Positions 1 through 9,367 of a stretch of DNA of 53,574 nucleotides are shown here, piece by piece. The notes beneath the pieces are model-generated. The model was not told the DNA's origin. It saw only the letters and a program-made list of their open reading frames with translations, and searched no databases. The stretch lies in NCBI GenBank assembly GCA_947373105.1, contig CANBWK010000009.1, positions 1 through 53,574 on the forward strand, read 5' to 3'. Origin of the DNA: Comamonadaceae bacterium. Lineage in GTDB: Bacteria; Pseudomonadota; Gammaproteobacteria; Burkholderiales; Burkholderiaceae_C. The translations under genes were made by a program, and so were the position numbers. Numbering within the stretch: position 1 is the first letter of the stretch; each line of letters starts with the position of its first letter.

Positions 1-264
1 GTGCCCTTGCTCGTGGAGTCTGGAGAACGTTGGCGTCAAAAGGTCCAGCACGTACTGGTGGTGGACTGTACTCAAGCGACCCAAATCCAAAGAGTGATGC
101 AAAGAAGTCAGTTAACAGAAGATGAAGTGCGCAACATCATCTCCCAACAAGCGCGTTCATCACAAAGGTTAGCCTGCTCTGACAGCGTAATTTATAACGA
201 AGGTATTGATCTTGAAGGATTAAAGCGAGAAGTGAGCATATGGGCGAGTCGCTTCGGGCTATGA
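1..264 (+). CDS. coaE: Dephospho-CoA kinase, C-terminal part (5' end outside window)
   Basis: Last enzyme of coenzyme A synthesis: phosphorylates the ribose 3'-OH of dephospho-CoA with ATP, in the cytosol. The window starts inside the gene, so only about 87 C-terminal residues are seen; the codon at base 1 is an internal codon, not a start. Recognised by the family pattern PLLVESG, then VLVVDC, QIQRVMQRS, IISQQ, RLACSDSVI and a Y/N-x-G end; the N-terminal P-loop is missing. It is followed 22 bases later by zapD and then yacG, an order seen in many beta- and gammaproteobacteria, where the prepilin peptidase pilD often lies upstream. Family call is secure; completeness cannot be judged. Confidence 0.9.
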   Translation: MPLLVESGERWRQKVQHVLVVDCTQATQIQRVMQRSQLTEDEVRNIISQQARSSQRLACSDSVIYNEGIDLEGLKREVSIWASRFGL

Positions 265-286
265 TGGCGTTTCTGAAAGACGCAGC

Positions 287-1042
287 GTGATTCTGTACGA
301 ATATCCCTTTAACGAGCGCATCCGCACTTATCTTCGACTCCAACAGCTTTTTAGCCGTTTGGGGCAGTTGATTCCGCGTGAATCTCCGATCGACCACCAC
401 TTTGCTTTGATCACTTTATTCGAGATACTCGAAGTGTCTTCACGGCCAGAGTTAAAGTCAGATGTTCTCAAGGATTTGGAGCGCCAAAAGCAGGTCATGA
501 ATGGCTACAGAGGTAACCCCGCCATTTCAGAAAATGCACTTGACACAATCGTTTCACAACTCGAGCAAAACTTCGAAGCCTTGAACGCAATATCCGGAAA
601 AATTGGCAGCAGTTTGAGCGAAAGTGATTTTCTCAACAGCTTGAAAAGTCGAGTGGTCATCCCAGGTGGGACTTGTGAATTCGATTTGCCGGCCTACCAT
701 GCTTGGCAGCACCATGCTCTTGATAAACGGCAAGCCGATTTACACCAGTGGTCTGCTTGCTTCATTCCTGTTGCACAGTCGATCCAAATGTTGCTCAAAA
801 TGCTCCGCGACTCCGGTGCAGCGCAAAAGGTCATGGCAACATCCGGCCAGCTACAACAAAATTTACCACAAGGCCGAACCTTCCAATTACTGCGCTTGAG
901 AATTGATCCGGCTTTGGGTCTTGTCCCCGAAATCAGTTGCAACCGCTTACTGGTCGTGATTCGCCTGATGCAACAGCAAGAAGATGGTCGTTTGATAGCG
1001 AGTACCGGAGACACTGCGTTTGAAATGACCTTGTGCGCATGA
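287..1042 (+). CDS. zapD: Cell division protein ZapD
   Basis: ZapD (DUF1342) is a cytosolic protein that cross-links FtsZ filaments and stabilises the Z ring. The product is 251 residues, the usual family length, and begins with the typical ILYEYPFNERIRTYLRL stretch that follows the start in this family; an RLRIDP stretch near residue 205 also fits. Start is GTG at 287, chosen because the family N-terminus begins exactly there; AAAGA lies about 10 bases upstream as a weak ribosome site. The stop overlaps the yacG start in an ATGA, so the two are probably translationally coupled, in one transcript with coaE. No signal peptide or membrane segment. Nothing odd. Confidence 0.93.
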   Translation: MILYEYPFNERIRTYLRLQQLFSRLGQLIPRESPIDHHFALITLFEILEVSSRPELKSDVLKDLERQKQVMNGYRGNPAISENALDTIVSQLEQNFEALNAISGKIGSSLSESDFLNSLKSRVVIPGGTCEFDLPAYHAWQHHALDKRQADLHQWSACFIPVAQSIQMLLKMLRDSGAAQKVMATSGQLQQNLPQGRTFQLLRLRIDPALGLVPEISCNRLLVVIRLMQQQEDGRLIASTGDTAFEMTLCA

Positions 1043-1248
1043 GTCTGAGCGAGAACAAACCCCGACTTGTCCCTTGCCCCACCTGTGCAGGCGACAGTAT
1101 TTTCAATTCGACCAACATCTACAGGCCTTTTTGCAGCGCACGCTGCAAAGGTATTGATCTTGGGGCGTGGGCAAGCGAAAGTTTCCGTGTCCCCGAAGAC
1201 ACACCGCCGGACAGCGATGTGTTTGGTGACCCCAAACTTATTCAATAA
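1039..1248 (+). CDS. yacG: DNA gyrase inhibitor YacG (zinc-binding)
   Basis: Small cytosolic zinc protein whose E. coli homologue binds GyrB and inhibits gyrase. From ATG 1039 it has 69 residues. Four cysteines form the zinc site: C13-x2-C16 and C32-x3-C36, within CPTC and FCSARC, followed by the family stretch KGIDLGAWASE. An in-frame GTG at 1033 would add two residues, but ATG 1039 overlaps the zapD stop as ATGA and is the better start. It ends the coaE-zapD-yacG run and faces mutT across a 35-base gap that shows no convincing terminator hairpin. Confidence 0.92.
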   Translation: MSLSENKPRLVPCPTCAGDSIFNSTNIYRPFCSARCKGIDLGAWASESFRVPEDTPPDSDVFGDPKLIQ

Positions 1249-1283
1249 GCTTTAGGCTATCGGCCAACAGTCGCACCATCAGG

Positions 1284-1763
1284 TCATGCTGTATGGGTCT
1301 GTCCTGAAAATCCTTGCTCTTGGGCCAGCCAAGCCAAAACAGGCACTGTTCCAGGCAACACGGGCATCACTTCCACCGGCAGTGTTTGCCATGCATGACT
1401 TTGTTGCTCACGCATTTGCAGCTTGCCTTGCCAAACCTGAAGTTTGCAGAAATGCAAGCGCACCAAGGCATGGGGGTAATCGACCAATTGCTGCTTCCAA
1501 AGCACCACATCATGGGGCTGCAAAGAAATACCCAGCTCTTCGGACAACTCACGTACCAAGGCTTGTTTGACCGATTCGCCAGCTTCAAGCTTGCCACCGG
1601 GGAACTCCCAATAACCCGCATAAACCTTACCCTGCGGGCGAGTGGTTAAAAGAAAGCGGCCATCAGAACGGATCAAAATTCCCACTGCCACGTCGACCAT
1701 TGGACGGTCAGGGCCACCATCACGCGCCAAGGCCCCGTCGGCTACGAGCAGGGGCTCACTCAT
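1284..1763 (-). CDS. mutT: MutT-type NUDIX hydrolase (8-oxo-dGTP diphosphatase)
   Basis: Sanitises the nucleotide pool by hydrolysing 8-oxo-dGTP to the monophosphate. The 159-residue protein carries a complete Nudix box, G57-x5-E63-x7-R71-E-L-x-E75-E76-x-G78-I, which binds the metal. An N-terminal tail of about 22 residues precedes the beta strand VDVAVGIL. It overlaps the upstream DUF815 ATPase gene by 4 bases, so it is the last gene of argJ-DUF815-mutT, an order typical of Burkholderiales. Other Nudix substrates cannot be excluded from sequence, but length, box and location all fit MutT. Confidence 0.88.
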   Translation of the reverse strand: MSEPLLVADGALARDGGPDRPMVDVAVGILIRSDGRFLLTTRPQGKVYAGYWEFPGGKLEAGESVKQALVRELSEELGISLQPHDVVLWKQQLVDYPHALVRLHFCKLQVWQGKLQMREQQSHAWQTLPVEVMPVLPGTVPVLAWLAQEQGFSGQTHTA

Positions 1764-2638
1764 GCCCTTGCCGCTTGTTGCCCCATGAAATCACGGGCGA
1801 ATTGATAAGCCACCCGTCCGCTGCGTGAACCGCGCTCCAAGGCCCACACCAAGGCCTCTGGCCGAGCCGAATCGATGACCGACGGGCTAGCCCCCAAAGA
1901 GGCCATCCATTGCGCCACGATAGTCAGGTATTCGTCTTGAGAGAAAGGATAAAAACTGACCCACAAACCAAAACGCTCTGACAAAGAAATTTTCTCTTCA
2001 ATGACTTCACCCGGATGCACTTCGCCATCGTCCGTATGGCTATAAGACAGGTTGTCCTTCATGTATTCGGGCAGTAAGTGCCGCCGATTGCTGGTTGCGT
2101 AAATCAACACATTCGGTGTGGATGCAGCCACCGAACCGTCCAGTATGGACTTGAGTGCTTTGTAACCGGGTTCGCCATCTTCAAAACTCAAGTCGTCACA
2201 AAAAATCATGAATTTTTCAGGGCGCACAGCAACGACATCAACGATGTCCGGCAGGTCGACCAAATCGGATTTATCGACTTCAATCAGACGCAAACCTTGC
2301 GCAGAATACGCGTTCAAACAGGCTTTGATTAAAGAAGACTTACCCGTGCCACGCGCCCCAGTCAGCAACACATTGTTCGCAGGCAAACCACGCACAAATT
2401 GCTCCGTGTTGCGCTGCATTTTTTCTTTTTGGCCATCGATTTCTTGCAAGTCAGCCAAGCCCATGTCGGAAACATGTCGAACTGGCTCCAAGACGCCGTG
2501 ACCTGTTGATCTTTTGCGGTAGCGCCAAGCAATGGCTTGCGTCCAATCAGGCGCTGACAAGGACTGGGGTAAAGCAGCCTCGATACGGTCCATCAACTGA
2601 ACGGCCCGAGCGACCAACTGTTCCAAGGCTTGACTCAT
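1760..2638 (-). CDS. DUF815 family AAA ATPase
   Basis: A 292-residue cytosolic ATPase of the DUF815 family; its cellular role is not established. Visible motifs are a Walker A loop GARGTGKS at residues 94-101 and an acidic Walker B-like stretch IFCDDLSFE near residue 145. The C-terminal region has an arginine-rich segment [15 protein letters not shown]. It overlaps argJ by 4 bases upstream and mutT by 4 bases downstream, so it is translated as part of that operon. No membrane segment. The family call is firm; no function should be inferred from the neighbours. Confidence 0.85.
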   Translation of the reverse strand: MSQALEQLVARAVQLMDRIEAALPQSLSAPDWTQAIAWRYRKRSTGHGVLEPVRHVSDMGLADLQEIDGQKEKMQRNTEQFVRGLPANNVLLTGARGTGKSSLIKACLNAYSAQGLRLIEVDKSDLVDLPDIVDVVAVRPEKFMIFCDDLSFEDGEPGYKALKSILDGSVAASTPNVLIYATSNRRHLLPEYMKDNLSYSHTDDGEVHPGEVIEEKISLSERFGLWVSFYPFSQDEYLTIVAQWMASLGASPSVIDSARPEALVWALERGSRSGRVAYQFARDFMGQQAARA

Positions 2639-3864
2639 GATCTGTAATCCGCGTTGATGGACACATAGTCATGGCTCAGGTCGCAGGTCCAGACCGTTTC
2701 AGTGCACGATCCGCGGCCCAAAATGACACGCACCAAAATTTCACTTTTCTTCATAACGCTCTGTCCATCTTCTTCTTTGTACGCGGGATGACGCCCGCCT
2801 TGAATTGCCACCTGCACATCATCGAGAAACAAGTCGATACCTGTTGGGTCCAAGTCCTCAATACCTGCATAGCCCACGGCTGCGAGAATGCGTCCCAGGT
2901 TAGGGTCGCTGGCAAAGAAAGCCGTTTTCACCAACGGGGAATGCGCTATGGCATACGCGACCTGACGGCACTCTTCGGTGGTCTTTCCGCCGTCAACCTG
3001 AATCGTGATGAATTTGGTTGCACCTTCTCCATCACGCACAATGGCCTGCGCCAACTGTCTGGCCACCGTCAACATGGCCGACTTCAGCGCCAGTCCTTCA
3101 GTGCTTAACAGGGAAGTAATGCGTTGATTTGCAGCCTTGTGGGTCGCCATCACAAGGAATGAATCGTTGGTCGAGGTGTCCCCATCAATCGTGATCCGGT
3201 TAAAGGAGGCGTCCGCCAACTCGGTGGTTAAGGATTGCAATAACTCGGGGGCAATATTGGCATCAGTCGCCACAAAGCCCAACATGGTGGCCATGTTCGG
3301 GCGAATCATGCCTGCGCCTTTACTGATACCCGTGACAGTGACAGATACGCCTGCAATATCAACACGCGTGCTGAAGGCCTTGGGCAAGGTATCCGTCGTC
3401 ATGATCCCTTCGGCGGCCTGTGCCCAGTGCGTGTCGTTTGCATCAGCCAAGGCTTTGGGCAAACCCGCCACAATGCGGTCCACCGGCAAGGGCTCCATGA
3501 TCACACCCGTGGAAAAAGGCAGTACTTGCGAAGCCTGCAATTTCAGAAGTGAAGCCATTGCCTCGCAGGTTGCCCGCGCATCAGCCAAACCCTGGGCTCC
3601 AGTTCCTGCATTGGCGTTTCCCGTATTGACCACCATGGCACGAATGCCGTTACCCGTAGCCAAATGTTCTCTGCAAATTTGCACCGGCGCAGCGCAGAAC
3701 CGGTTACGGGTGAATACGCCAGCAACAGAAGTGCCTTCGTCCAACAAAAAGACCGTCAAATCTTTGCGGTTGGCTTTGCGAACGCCCGCCTGCGCAACGC
3801 CCAAACGGACACCGGCAATGGGGAAAAGGTCTGCAGGCTCAGGCGGCAACAAGTTCACAGGCAT
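2635..3864 (-). CDS. argJ: Bifunctional ornithine acetyltransferase / N-acetylglutamate synthase
   Basis: Moves the acetyl group from N-acetylornithine to glutamate (cyclic arginine pathway); many homologues can also use acetyl-CoA. The 409-residue precursor cleaves itself before the nucleophilic threonine, seen as T193 in the motif NMATMLGF, giving alpha and beta chains. Other family signatures are GVFTRNRF near residue 50 and NTGNANAGTG near 80. It lies 21 bases downstream of secA and overlaps the DUF815 gene. Presence of ArgJ means the linear pathway enzyme ArgE is not needed for this step. Call is secure. Confidence 0.95.
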   Translation of the reverse strand: MPVNLLPPEPADLFPIAGVRLGVAQAGVRKANRKDLTVFLLDEGTSVAGVFTRNRFCAAPVQICREHLATGNGIRAMVVNTGNANAGTGAQGLADARATCEAMASLLKLQASQVLPFSTGVIMEPLPVDRIVAGLPKALADANDTHWAQAAEGIMTTDTLPKAFSTRVDIAGVSVTVTGISKGAGMIRPNMATMLGFVATDANIAPELLQSLTTELADASFNRITIDGDTSTNDSFLVMATHKAANQRITSLLSTEGLALKSAMLTVARQLAQAIVRDGEGATKFITIQVDGGKTTEECRQVAYAIAHSPLVKTAFFASDPNLGRILAAVGYAGIEDLDPTGIDLFLDDVQVAIQGGRHPAYKEEDGQSVMKKSEILVRVILGRGSCTETVWTCDLSHDYVSINADYRS

Positions 3865-3885
3865 GACACACTTTCTTTCGAGACC

Positions 3886-6627
3886 CTAAGCCAACTTACC
3901 GTGGCAGTGTTTGTATTTTTTACCACTACCGCAAGGGCAAGGCTCGTTGCGACCGACTATCCTAGTTTGATGCAAAACAGGCTCTAACGCCGTGGTCTGC
4001 GGCGCACCGGATTCGTCTGGTGCTGTGTAGGTGACGTTGCTGATGGCCTCAGCCTGCGAACCCAGTGCCTGAGCCGCTTGCTCAGCTTCCTCAGGCGACT
4101 GAATTTTCACATTCATCACCACTTTCGTGACTTCGTTTTTAACAGAGTCGAGCAACTGACCAAAAAGTTCAAACGCTTCGCGTTTGTATTCCTGCTTGGG
4201 CTGCTTCTGGGCATATCCGCGCAAATGAATGCCTTGACGCAAATAGTCCAATGCACTGAGGTGTTCACGCCAATGGGTGTCAATGCTTTGCAGCAACACG
4301 ACACGCTCAAATGGCAAGAAATTTTCTGCACCAATCGCTTCCAATTTGACGTCAAAACTGGCGTGCGCTGCAGCAATGACGATCTCCAGTATGTCCAGAT
4401 CCGTGATCACTGTAGCCACTTTGACCTGCTCACGCAAGGGCAAATCAATCTGCCATTCATCGGCAAGCACTCGCTCTAAAGCAAGCAAGTCCCATTGTTC
4501 TTCTACGGACTCCTCAGGCACATATTGCCGAACCAAGTCCGTAAAGCTACCTTGACGAAGGCCCGCAATTTGTGCATTCAAATCTTGGGCATCCAAAATG
4601 TCATTACGTTGCTGGTAGATAACTTTACGCTGGTCATTGGAGACGTCGTCATATTCCAGCAATTGCTTGCGGACATCGAAGTTGCGCGCCTCTACTTTGC
4701 GCTGCGCACTTTCAATGCTTCGGGTCACCATACCGGCCTCAATGGCTTCACCTTCAGGCATCTTCAAACGGTCCATGATGGCACGCACGCGGTCACCCGC
4801 GAAAATACGCATCAAAGAGTCGTCCAAGCTCAAATAGAAACGTGAAGAGCCTGGGTCACCTTGCCGACCTGAACGTCCACGCAATTGATTGTCAATGCGA
4901 CGGGACTCGTGTCGTTCGGTCGCAATGATGCGCAACCCGCCCAGAGCCTTGACTTTTTCATGCTCGATCAACCACGCCGCACGCAAACGGGCAATTTGTT
5001 CTTCTTGCTCAGCACCGCTCAAAGCTTCATCGGTTTCCACGGCTTGGATGGATTTTTCGATGTTGCCACCCAAGACAATATCTGTCCCTCGGCCGGCCAT
5101 ATTGGTCGCGATGGTGATCATGCCAGGGCTACCCGCTTGTGCCACGATATCCGCTTCACGGGCATGCTGCTTGGCATTGAGAACTTGGTGCGGCAGCTTC
5201 GCTTTTTCCAGCAAATCTGCAATGAGTTCAGAATTTTCAATCGATGTGGTCCCCACCAGAACCGGTTGACCACGGTCATGACACTCTCGTATGTCGGCAA
5301 TTGCAGCGTCGTATTTTTCCTTGGCTGTTTTGTAGACACGATCCAACTGATCTTGGCGCTGGCTCTTTCGGTTGGGTGGAATCACTATGGTTTCGAGACC
5401 ATAGATTTCCTGAAATTCATAGGCTTCGGTATCGGCCGTCCCCGTCATACCACCTAACTTGCCGTACAACCGGAAATAGTTCTGAAACGTGATGGATGCC
5501 ATGGTCTGATTTTCAGCCTGGATGTTCACACCCTCTTTGGCCTCGACCGCCTGATGCAGGCCATCGCTCCAGCGTCGACCGCTCATCAATCGTCCAGTGA
5601 ACTCATCCACAATGATGATCTCACCCTCTTGAACCACATAATGCTGATCTCGATGGTACAAGTGATTGGCACGCAATGCGGCCATTAAATGGTGCATCAA
5701 GCCAATGTTGGCCGGGTCGTAAAGGCTGGCATTTTCCGGAATCAGACCCATACTTGACAGGATTTTTTCGGCATTTTCATGGCCGTCTTCCGTCAAATAA
5801 ATCTGATGGGATTTTTCATCCACGGTGAAGTCACCAGGCGTAATGATGCCCTCCCCCGTTCGCGGATCGGCTTCTCCTTCTTGGCGCTTGAGGGATGGGA
5901 CCACTTGGTTCATGGCCAAGTATTGGGCAGTATGGTCCTCCGCCTGCCCGCTGATGATCAAGGGGGTGCGTGCTTCGTCGATCAGGATTGAATCGACCTC
6001 GTCCACAATGGCGTAGTTCAATCCACGCTGTACACGGTCAGCCGTTTCGTACACCATGTTGTCACGCAGGTAATCAAAACCGTACTCATTGTTGGTGCCG
6101 TAGGTAATATCTGAACGGTAAGCGGCCTGTTTTTCTTCTCGAGGCAACTGGGGCAAATTGATGCCTACAGACAAGCCCAAAAAGTTATACAGACGTGCCA
6201 TCCACTTGGCATCACGATTGGCCAGATAATCGTTGACGGTGACAACGTGAACACCTTTGTCAGTTAAGGCATTGAGGTAGACAGGCAGTGTGGCCGTCAG
6301 CGTTTTGCCTTCGCCCGTGCCCATTTCGGCAATTTTTCCATTGTGCAAGGCAATACCACCGACCATTTGCACGTCAAAGTGACGCATCTTCATGGCACGT
6401 TTGGAGCCCTCACGCACCACAGCAAAGGCTTCCGGCAAGATCGCGTCCAGCGTTTCTCCTGCGGCCACTCGGTCTTTGAATTCTTGCGTTTTGGCTCGCA
6501 ATTGCTCATCGCTCAAACCTTCGAGGCTGGGCTCAAGGGCATTGATACGTTCGACCGTCTTGCGGTATTGTTTGATCAGGCGGTCATTGCGACTGCCGAA
6601 AATTTTAGTGAGGAAATTGGTAGCCAT
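3886..6627 (-). CDS. secA: Preprotein translocase ATPase SecA
   Basis: Motor that drives unfolded preproteins through SecYEG. At 913 residues it is full length. Walker A is GTGEGKT at 103-109, the DEVD box at 209-212, and the helicase-type motif [10 protein letters not shown] lies near residue 600. The C-terminus ends in the zinc-binding tail with C897, C899, C908 and H909, which binds SecB and lipids. No clear Shine-Dalgarno sequence precedes the ATG. The 213-base gap to the divergent dciA-like gene must hold its promoter. Its partner argJ follows in the same direction. Identification is certain. Confidence 0.98.
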   Translation of the reverse strand: MATNFLTKIFGSRNDRLIKQYRKTVERINALEPSLEGLSDEQLRAKTQEFKDRVAAGETLDAILPEAFAVVREGSKRAMKMRHFDVQMVGGIALHNGKIAEMGTGEGKTLTATLPVYLNALTDKGVHVVTVNDYLANRDAKWMARLYNFLGLSVGINLPQLPREEKQAAYRSDITYGTNNEYGFDYLRDNMVYETADRVQRGLNYAIVDEVDSILIDEARTPLIISGQAEDHTAQYLAMNQVVPSLKRQEGEADPRTGEGIITPGDFTVDEKSHQIYLTEDGHENAEKILSSMGLIPENASLYDPANIGLMHHLMAALRANHLYHRDQHYVVQEGEIIIVDEFTGRLMSGRRWSDGLHQAVEAKEGVNIQAENQTMASITFQNYFRLYGKLGGMTGTADTEAYEFQEIYGLETIVIPPNRKSQRQDQLDRVYKTAKEKYDAAIADIRECHDRGQPVLVGTTSIENSELIADLLEKAKLPHQVLNAKQHAREADIVAQAGSPGMITIATNMAGRGTDIVLGGNIEKSIQAVETDEALSGAEQEEQIARLRAAWLIEHEKVKALGGLRIIATERHESRRIDNQLRGRSGRQGDPGSSRFYLSLDDSLMRIFAGDRVRAIMDRLKMPEGEAIEAGMVTRSIESAQRKVEARNFDVRKQLLEYDDVSNDQRKVIYQQRNDILDAQDLNAQIAGLRQGSFTDLVRQYVPEESVEEQWDLLALERVLADEWQIDLPLREQVKVATVITDLDILEIVIAAAHASFDVKLEAIGAENFLPFERVVLLQSIDTHWREHLSALDYLRQGIHLRGYAQKQPKQEYKREAFELFGQLLDSVKNEVTKVVMNVKIQSPEEAEQAAQALGSQAEAISNVTYTAPDESGAPQTTALEPVLHQTRIVGRNEPCPCGSGKKYKHCHGKLA

Positions 6628-6840
6628 GTCTGCACGATCTGCACAACCCCAAGGGCATGCTGTAAGACCGGAATTCCTGTCTGTTGGGTGTGACTAAAGA
6701 TAAGGGTGACAGTCGCCAAATACAAGGGTCTCGAATAAATCAAAAACACCTGCGGATGGAACACCATCAAACCCCAGCATTTTACCCTCACGCCCAACGT
6801 CTAATCACTGATAATTCGGATTATCCCCAGCACATACCCA

Positions 6841-7143
6841 ATGAGAAGACACAACCAAGCCCAATCATTGCTGCAAGCGGCGCAAGACTCTCCCACACTG
6901 GCGCAATTAACGTCGCTGATGCAGGAATCGACGCGACGGTTGCGATCACTTGATTCTTTGATACCCCCCAACTTGCGCACAGCCCTCCAAGCCGGCCCCA
7001 TTGAGGGGTCAGATTGGTGCATCTTGGTCAGTAGCAATGCAGCGGCAGCCAAACTGAGGCAAATGGTGCCAGCCATGCAAGCGCATTTAAAAAGCAAGGG
7101 GCACGACGTTCAAACTATTCGGCTGAAAGTTTTATCGTTGTAA
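6841..7143 (+). CDS. DUF721/DciA-like small protein
   Basis: A 100-residue protein of the DUF721 (DciA-like) family. DciA proteins load or position the replicative helicase DnaB in bacteria lacking DnaC; whether this short form does so is inference. The visible pattern is an N-terminal helical stretch with LLQAAQDSPTLAQL, an IPPNLR segment, a WCILVSSNAAAAKLRQMVP stretch and a basic end. It diverges from secA, as in many Burkholderiales. No Shine-Dalgarno is obvious; a 6-bp palindrome, GATAAT-TCGG-ATTATC at 6810-6825, sits just upstream. A terminator at 7181-7218 follows. Confidence 0.7.
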   Translation: MRRHNQAQSLLQAAQDSPTLAQLTSLMQESTRRLRSLDSLIPPNLRTALQAGPIEGSDWCILVSSNAAAAKLRQMVPAMQAHLKSKGHDVQTIRLKVLSL

Positions 7144-7180
7144 CCGCTATTGAGGAGTTGCAGCATTTCGAGCTCCCATA

Positions 7181-7218
7181 AAAAAACCCGCAGCATTTGC
7201 ATGTGCGGGTTTAAAAAA
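7181..7218. terminator. Bidirectional intrinsic terminator (dciA-like gene / tRNA-Thr)
   Basis: A perfect 9-bp stem, AAACCCGCA at 7184-7192 paired with TGCGGGTTT at 7204-7212, encloses an 11-base loop. A-rich sequence on one side and T/A-rich sequence on the other let it work for both the rightward dciA-like gene and the leftward tRNA-Thr transcript. Confidence 0.8.
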
Positions 7219-7237
7219 CTCTAAGAGTTTGTTGATT

Positions 7238-7313
7238 TGGTGCCGCTTGTCGGATTCGAACTGACGACCTACCGCTTACAAGGCGGGTGCTCTACCAACT
7301 GAGCTAAAGCGGC
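7238..7313 (-). tRNA. tRNA-Thr (anticodon UGU)
   Basis: 76 bases including an encoded CCA end. The acceptor stem GCCGCTT/AAGCGGC pairs perfectly, the D arm has GCTC-AGTTGGTA-GAGC, and the anticodon stem-loop has loop CTTGTAA, giving anticodon TGT for threonine ACA/ACN codons. The T arm reads GTCAG-TTCGAAT-CCGAC, with one A-C mismatch at the fourth stem pair. The gene follows sspB with a candidate promoter just upstream and a terminator downstream. Confidence 0.96.
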
Positions 7314-7323
7314 AACGGTCTGT

Positions 7324-7351
7324 ATTCTAACTGCAACTACGGGGCATTTAA
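7324..7351 (-). promoter_or_regulatory. Candidate promoter for tRNA-Thr
   Basis: On the minus strand, TTAAAT (-35) and TAGAAT (-10) are separated by 16 bases and lie about 10 bases upstream of the tRNA 5' end, at 7313. The -10 box is a five-of-six match; the -35 is weak. Read by eye only. Confidence 0.4.
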
Positions 7352-7364
7352 GCTCAAAAAAGAA

Positions 7365-7847
7365 TTATTTGATGCGCGTCAGCGTAGGTCGCGGCGCAGG
7401 ATTTGGTGTCGATGAAACATCAGTTTCATCTGCTTTGCTGGCAACAGGAACTGCTGCCAGACCTGCGGAGGTCGCCTCAATGGTTTTCACCGCTTCAACA
7501 GGCTGAGCCGTTCGTTCTGCACGATTCACTGGGAAGGCCATACCCTGCCCATTCTCTCGCGCATAAATCGCCATGACACGGTCCATGGGCACCATGATGT
7601 CGCGGGGTTTTCCACCAAAGCGTGCTTTGAATTCAATGAAGTCATTGCCCAGCTTTAAAGAGCTTGTGGCATCAAAACTCACATTCAAAACAATCTCACC
7701 ATCTTTCACATACTCGCGCGGCACTTGAACAGTTTCGTCCACCATCACGGCCACATAAGGCGTAAAACCGTTGTCTGTGCACCACTCATACAAAGCCCTG
7801 ACCAGGTAAGGGCGAGTAGATGGGGATTCTTCGGGGTTCATGAACAC
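7365..7847 (-). CDS. sspB: ClpXP protease specificity-enhancing factor SspB
   Basis: Adaptor that delivers ssrA-tagged and other substrates to ClpXP. The 160-residue protein has the SspB fold region at about residues 10-110 (RPYLVRALYEWC, TPYVAV, REYVKDGEIVLNVS, KARFGG, IYARENGQGM). A long disordered linker follows, then a short basic C-terminal tail ending TLTRIK, matching the ClpX-binding tail of the family. It lies 30 bases after sspA, the usual sspA-sspB operon. Two N-terminal methionines (residues 1 and 3) are possible starts. Confidence 0.93.
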   Translation of the reverse strand: MFMNPEESPSTRPYLVRALYEWCTDNGFTPYVAVMVDETVQVPREYVKDGEIVLNVSFDATSSLKLGNDFIEFKARFGGKPRDIMVPMDRVMAIYARENGQGMAFPVNRAERTAQPVEAVKTIEATSAGLAAVPVASKADETDVSSTPNPAPRPTLTRIK

Positions 7848-7877
7848 CTCAAACGTCTTTTCAGGTGGGTGGCTTGA

Positions 7878-8489
7878 TTACTTGCGCATGACCTTTTCGG
7901 AAGGCGTCAGTGCTTCGATATAGGCTGGACGAGAAAAGATACGCTCTGCATATTTCAGCAAGGGTGCCGCATTTTTGCTCAAATCGATGCCGTAATAATC
8001 TAAGCGCCAAAGCAAAGGGGCAATCGCCACGTCAAGCATCGAAAAATTATCACCCAGCATGAACTTGTTCTTCAAAAACACGGGCGCCAATTGCGTCAAG
8101 CGGTCACGAATGTGGGCACGTGCTTTTTCCAGCGCTTTGTCATTGCCTTTTAAAGCACGATTTTCCAAAGTCACCACATGCGTAAAGAGTTCCTTCTCAA
8201 AGTTGAGCAAGAACAAACGCACACGTGCGCGATCCACTGGATCACCAGGCATCAATTGAGGGTGCGGAAATCGCTCATCAATATACTCATTGATGATATT
8301 GGATTCGTACAGAATCAGATCCCGCTCGACCAATATGGGAACTTGTCCATACGGATTCATCACATTGATGTCTTCCGGCTTGTTGTACAGATCGACGTCA
8401 CGGATTTCAAAATCCATGCCTTTTTCAAACAACACAAAGCGGCAACGATGAGAAAAAGGGCAGGTTGTTCCTGAATAAAGCACCATCAT
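7878..8489 (-). CDS. sspA: Stringent starvation protein A (GST-fold)
   Basis: SspA is a glutathione-S-transferase-fold protein that binds RNA polymerase and acts in stationary-phase and stress transcription. From ATG 8489 it is 203 residues: an N-terminal thioredoxin-like domain starting MMVLYSGTTCPFSHRCRF, then an all-helical C-terminal domain. An upstream extension to 8528 is open but would run into the terminator hairpin. AGGAG at 8498-8502 with an 8-base spacing selects 8489. A strong intrinsic terminator lies immediately upstream (8509-8547), so expression needs readthrough or a promoter inside the petC end. Confidence 0.93.
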   Translation of the reverse strand: MMVLYSGTTCPFSHRCRFVLFEKGMDFEIRDVDLYNKPEDINVMNPYGQVPILVERDLILYESNIINEYIDERFPHPQLMPGDPVDRARVRLFLLNFEKELFTHVVTLENRALKGNDKALEKARAHIRDRLTQLAPVFLKNKFMLGDNFSMLDVAIAPLLWRLDYYGIDLSKNAAPLLKYAERIFSRPAYIEALTPSEKVMRK

Positions 8490-8508
8490 GGCGAAGACTC
8501 CTAAAATC

Positions 8509-8547
8509 AAAAAAGAGTGGGAAGCCAAATGGCTGGCTTACCCACTC
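8509..8547 (-). terminator. Intrinsic terminator after petC, abutting the sspA ribosome site
   Basis: On the minus strand a 13-bp stem (GAGTGGG then AAGCCA, pairing with TGGCTT then CCCACTC, with one bulged T) closes a 6-base loop and is followed by six T residues at 8514-8509. It has all the marks of a rho-independent terminator for petABC. Only six bases separate the T-run from the sspA Shine-Dalgarno. Confidence 0.85.
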
Positions 8548-8583
8548 CATACTGCCCGAACTGAACAGCCGGGCATCGAAGGT

Positions 8584-9348
8584 TTACTTGATGTCTTTCC
8601 AGTACGCCGCATTCAGACGCCAAGCGATGAATGTGAAGAAAGTCAAGAAGATCAAAACCCACACACCAATACGCACGCGGCTATTTTGTGAGGGTTCCGC
8701 CATCCATTGCAAATAGTTGACCAAGTCACCCACTGCATGGTCGTATTGCAAAGGCGTCATTGCACCCGGCTTGGCTTGTTCCCAACCTTTGAAGACATGC
8801 ACTTCATGTCCATGCTCTTCAACCGTGTCGTACACAGGACGACGCTCTCCTTGAAGTTCCCACAGCACATTAGGCATGCCGACGTTAGGGAAAGCCAAGT
8901 TGTTCCATCCGGTTGGTTTGGTGTCGTCGCGGTAGTAAGTACGCAGATAGGTGTACAAATAATCCGCACCGGTGCCACCATGACCAGAGCGCGAACGGGC
9001 CACCAAGGTCAAGTCGGGAGGGTTTGCACCGAACCACTGCGCAGCTTGCTTGGGATCGATCGCCGAACGCATGGTGTCACCGACCTTGTCGGTCGTGAAC
9101 AACAAGTTGTCTTTGATTTGCTGTTCGGTCAAACCGATATCTTTCAATCGATTGAATCGCATGAAAGATGCAGAGTGACAGTTCAAGCAGTAATTGACAA
9201 ACAACTTGGCGCCGTTTTGCAATGAAGCCAGATCGTTTGTTTTGACTGGGGCTTTGTCCCAGGTGATACCGCCTGAAGAAGCTTGTACACCACCGATCAG
9301 GCTCAATGTCAAAGCCAATCCAGCGGTCAGTTTTTGAATCATTTTCAT
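8584..9348 (-). CDS. petC: Ubiquinol-cytochrome c reductase, cytochrome c1
   Basis: Haem c subunit of the bc1 complex; carries electrons from the Rieske centre to soluble cytochrome c on the periplasmic side. From ATG 9348 the protein has 254 residues. A signal peptide covers about residues 1-23 (cut near VQA-SS), the haem site is C54-L-N-C57-H58, an axial methionine candidate lies in NVGMPNV, and a C-terminal membrane anchor spans about residues 230-250. Start 9348 follows a GGAGAG ribosome site and a basic n-region; the longer frame to 9381 would overlap petB. It ends the petABC operon. Confidence 0.95.
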   Translation of the reverse strand: MKMIQKLTAGLALTLSLIGGVQASSGGITWDKAPVKTNDLASLQNGAKLFVNYCLNCHSASFMRFNRLKDIGLTEQQIKDNLLFTTDKVGDTMRSAIDPKQAAQWFGANPPDLTLVARSRSGHGGTGADYLYTYLRTYYRDDTKPTGWNNLAFPNVGMPNVLWELQGERRPVYDTVEEHGHEVHVFKGWEQAKPGAMTPLQYDHAVGDLVNYLQWMAEPSQNSRVRIGVWVLIFLTFFTFIAWRLNAAYWKDIK

Positions 9349-9367
9349 TTTCGAGTCTCTCCAGGGC

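Noticed and set aside
3137..3889. Open frame of 250 codons opposite argJ
   Set aside because: Antisense to argJ with its autocleavage motif; composition is that of a reverse-complement shadow.
7004..7016. GGGGTCAGATT within the dciA-like gene, resembling the REP core
   Set aside because: Only the short core matches, no palindromic arms; expected by chance and inside coding sequence.
8554..8576. Second small inverted repeat TGCCCG/CGGGCA after petC
   Set aside because: Short stem without a T-run; the stronger stem at 8515-8547 explains termination.
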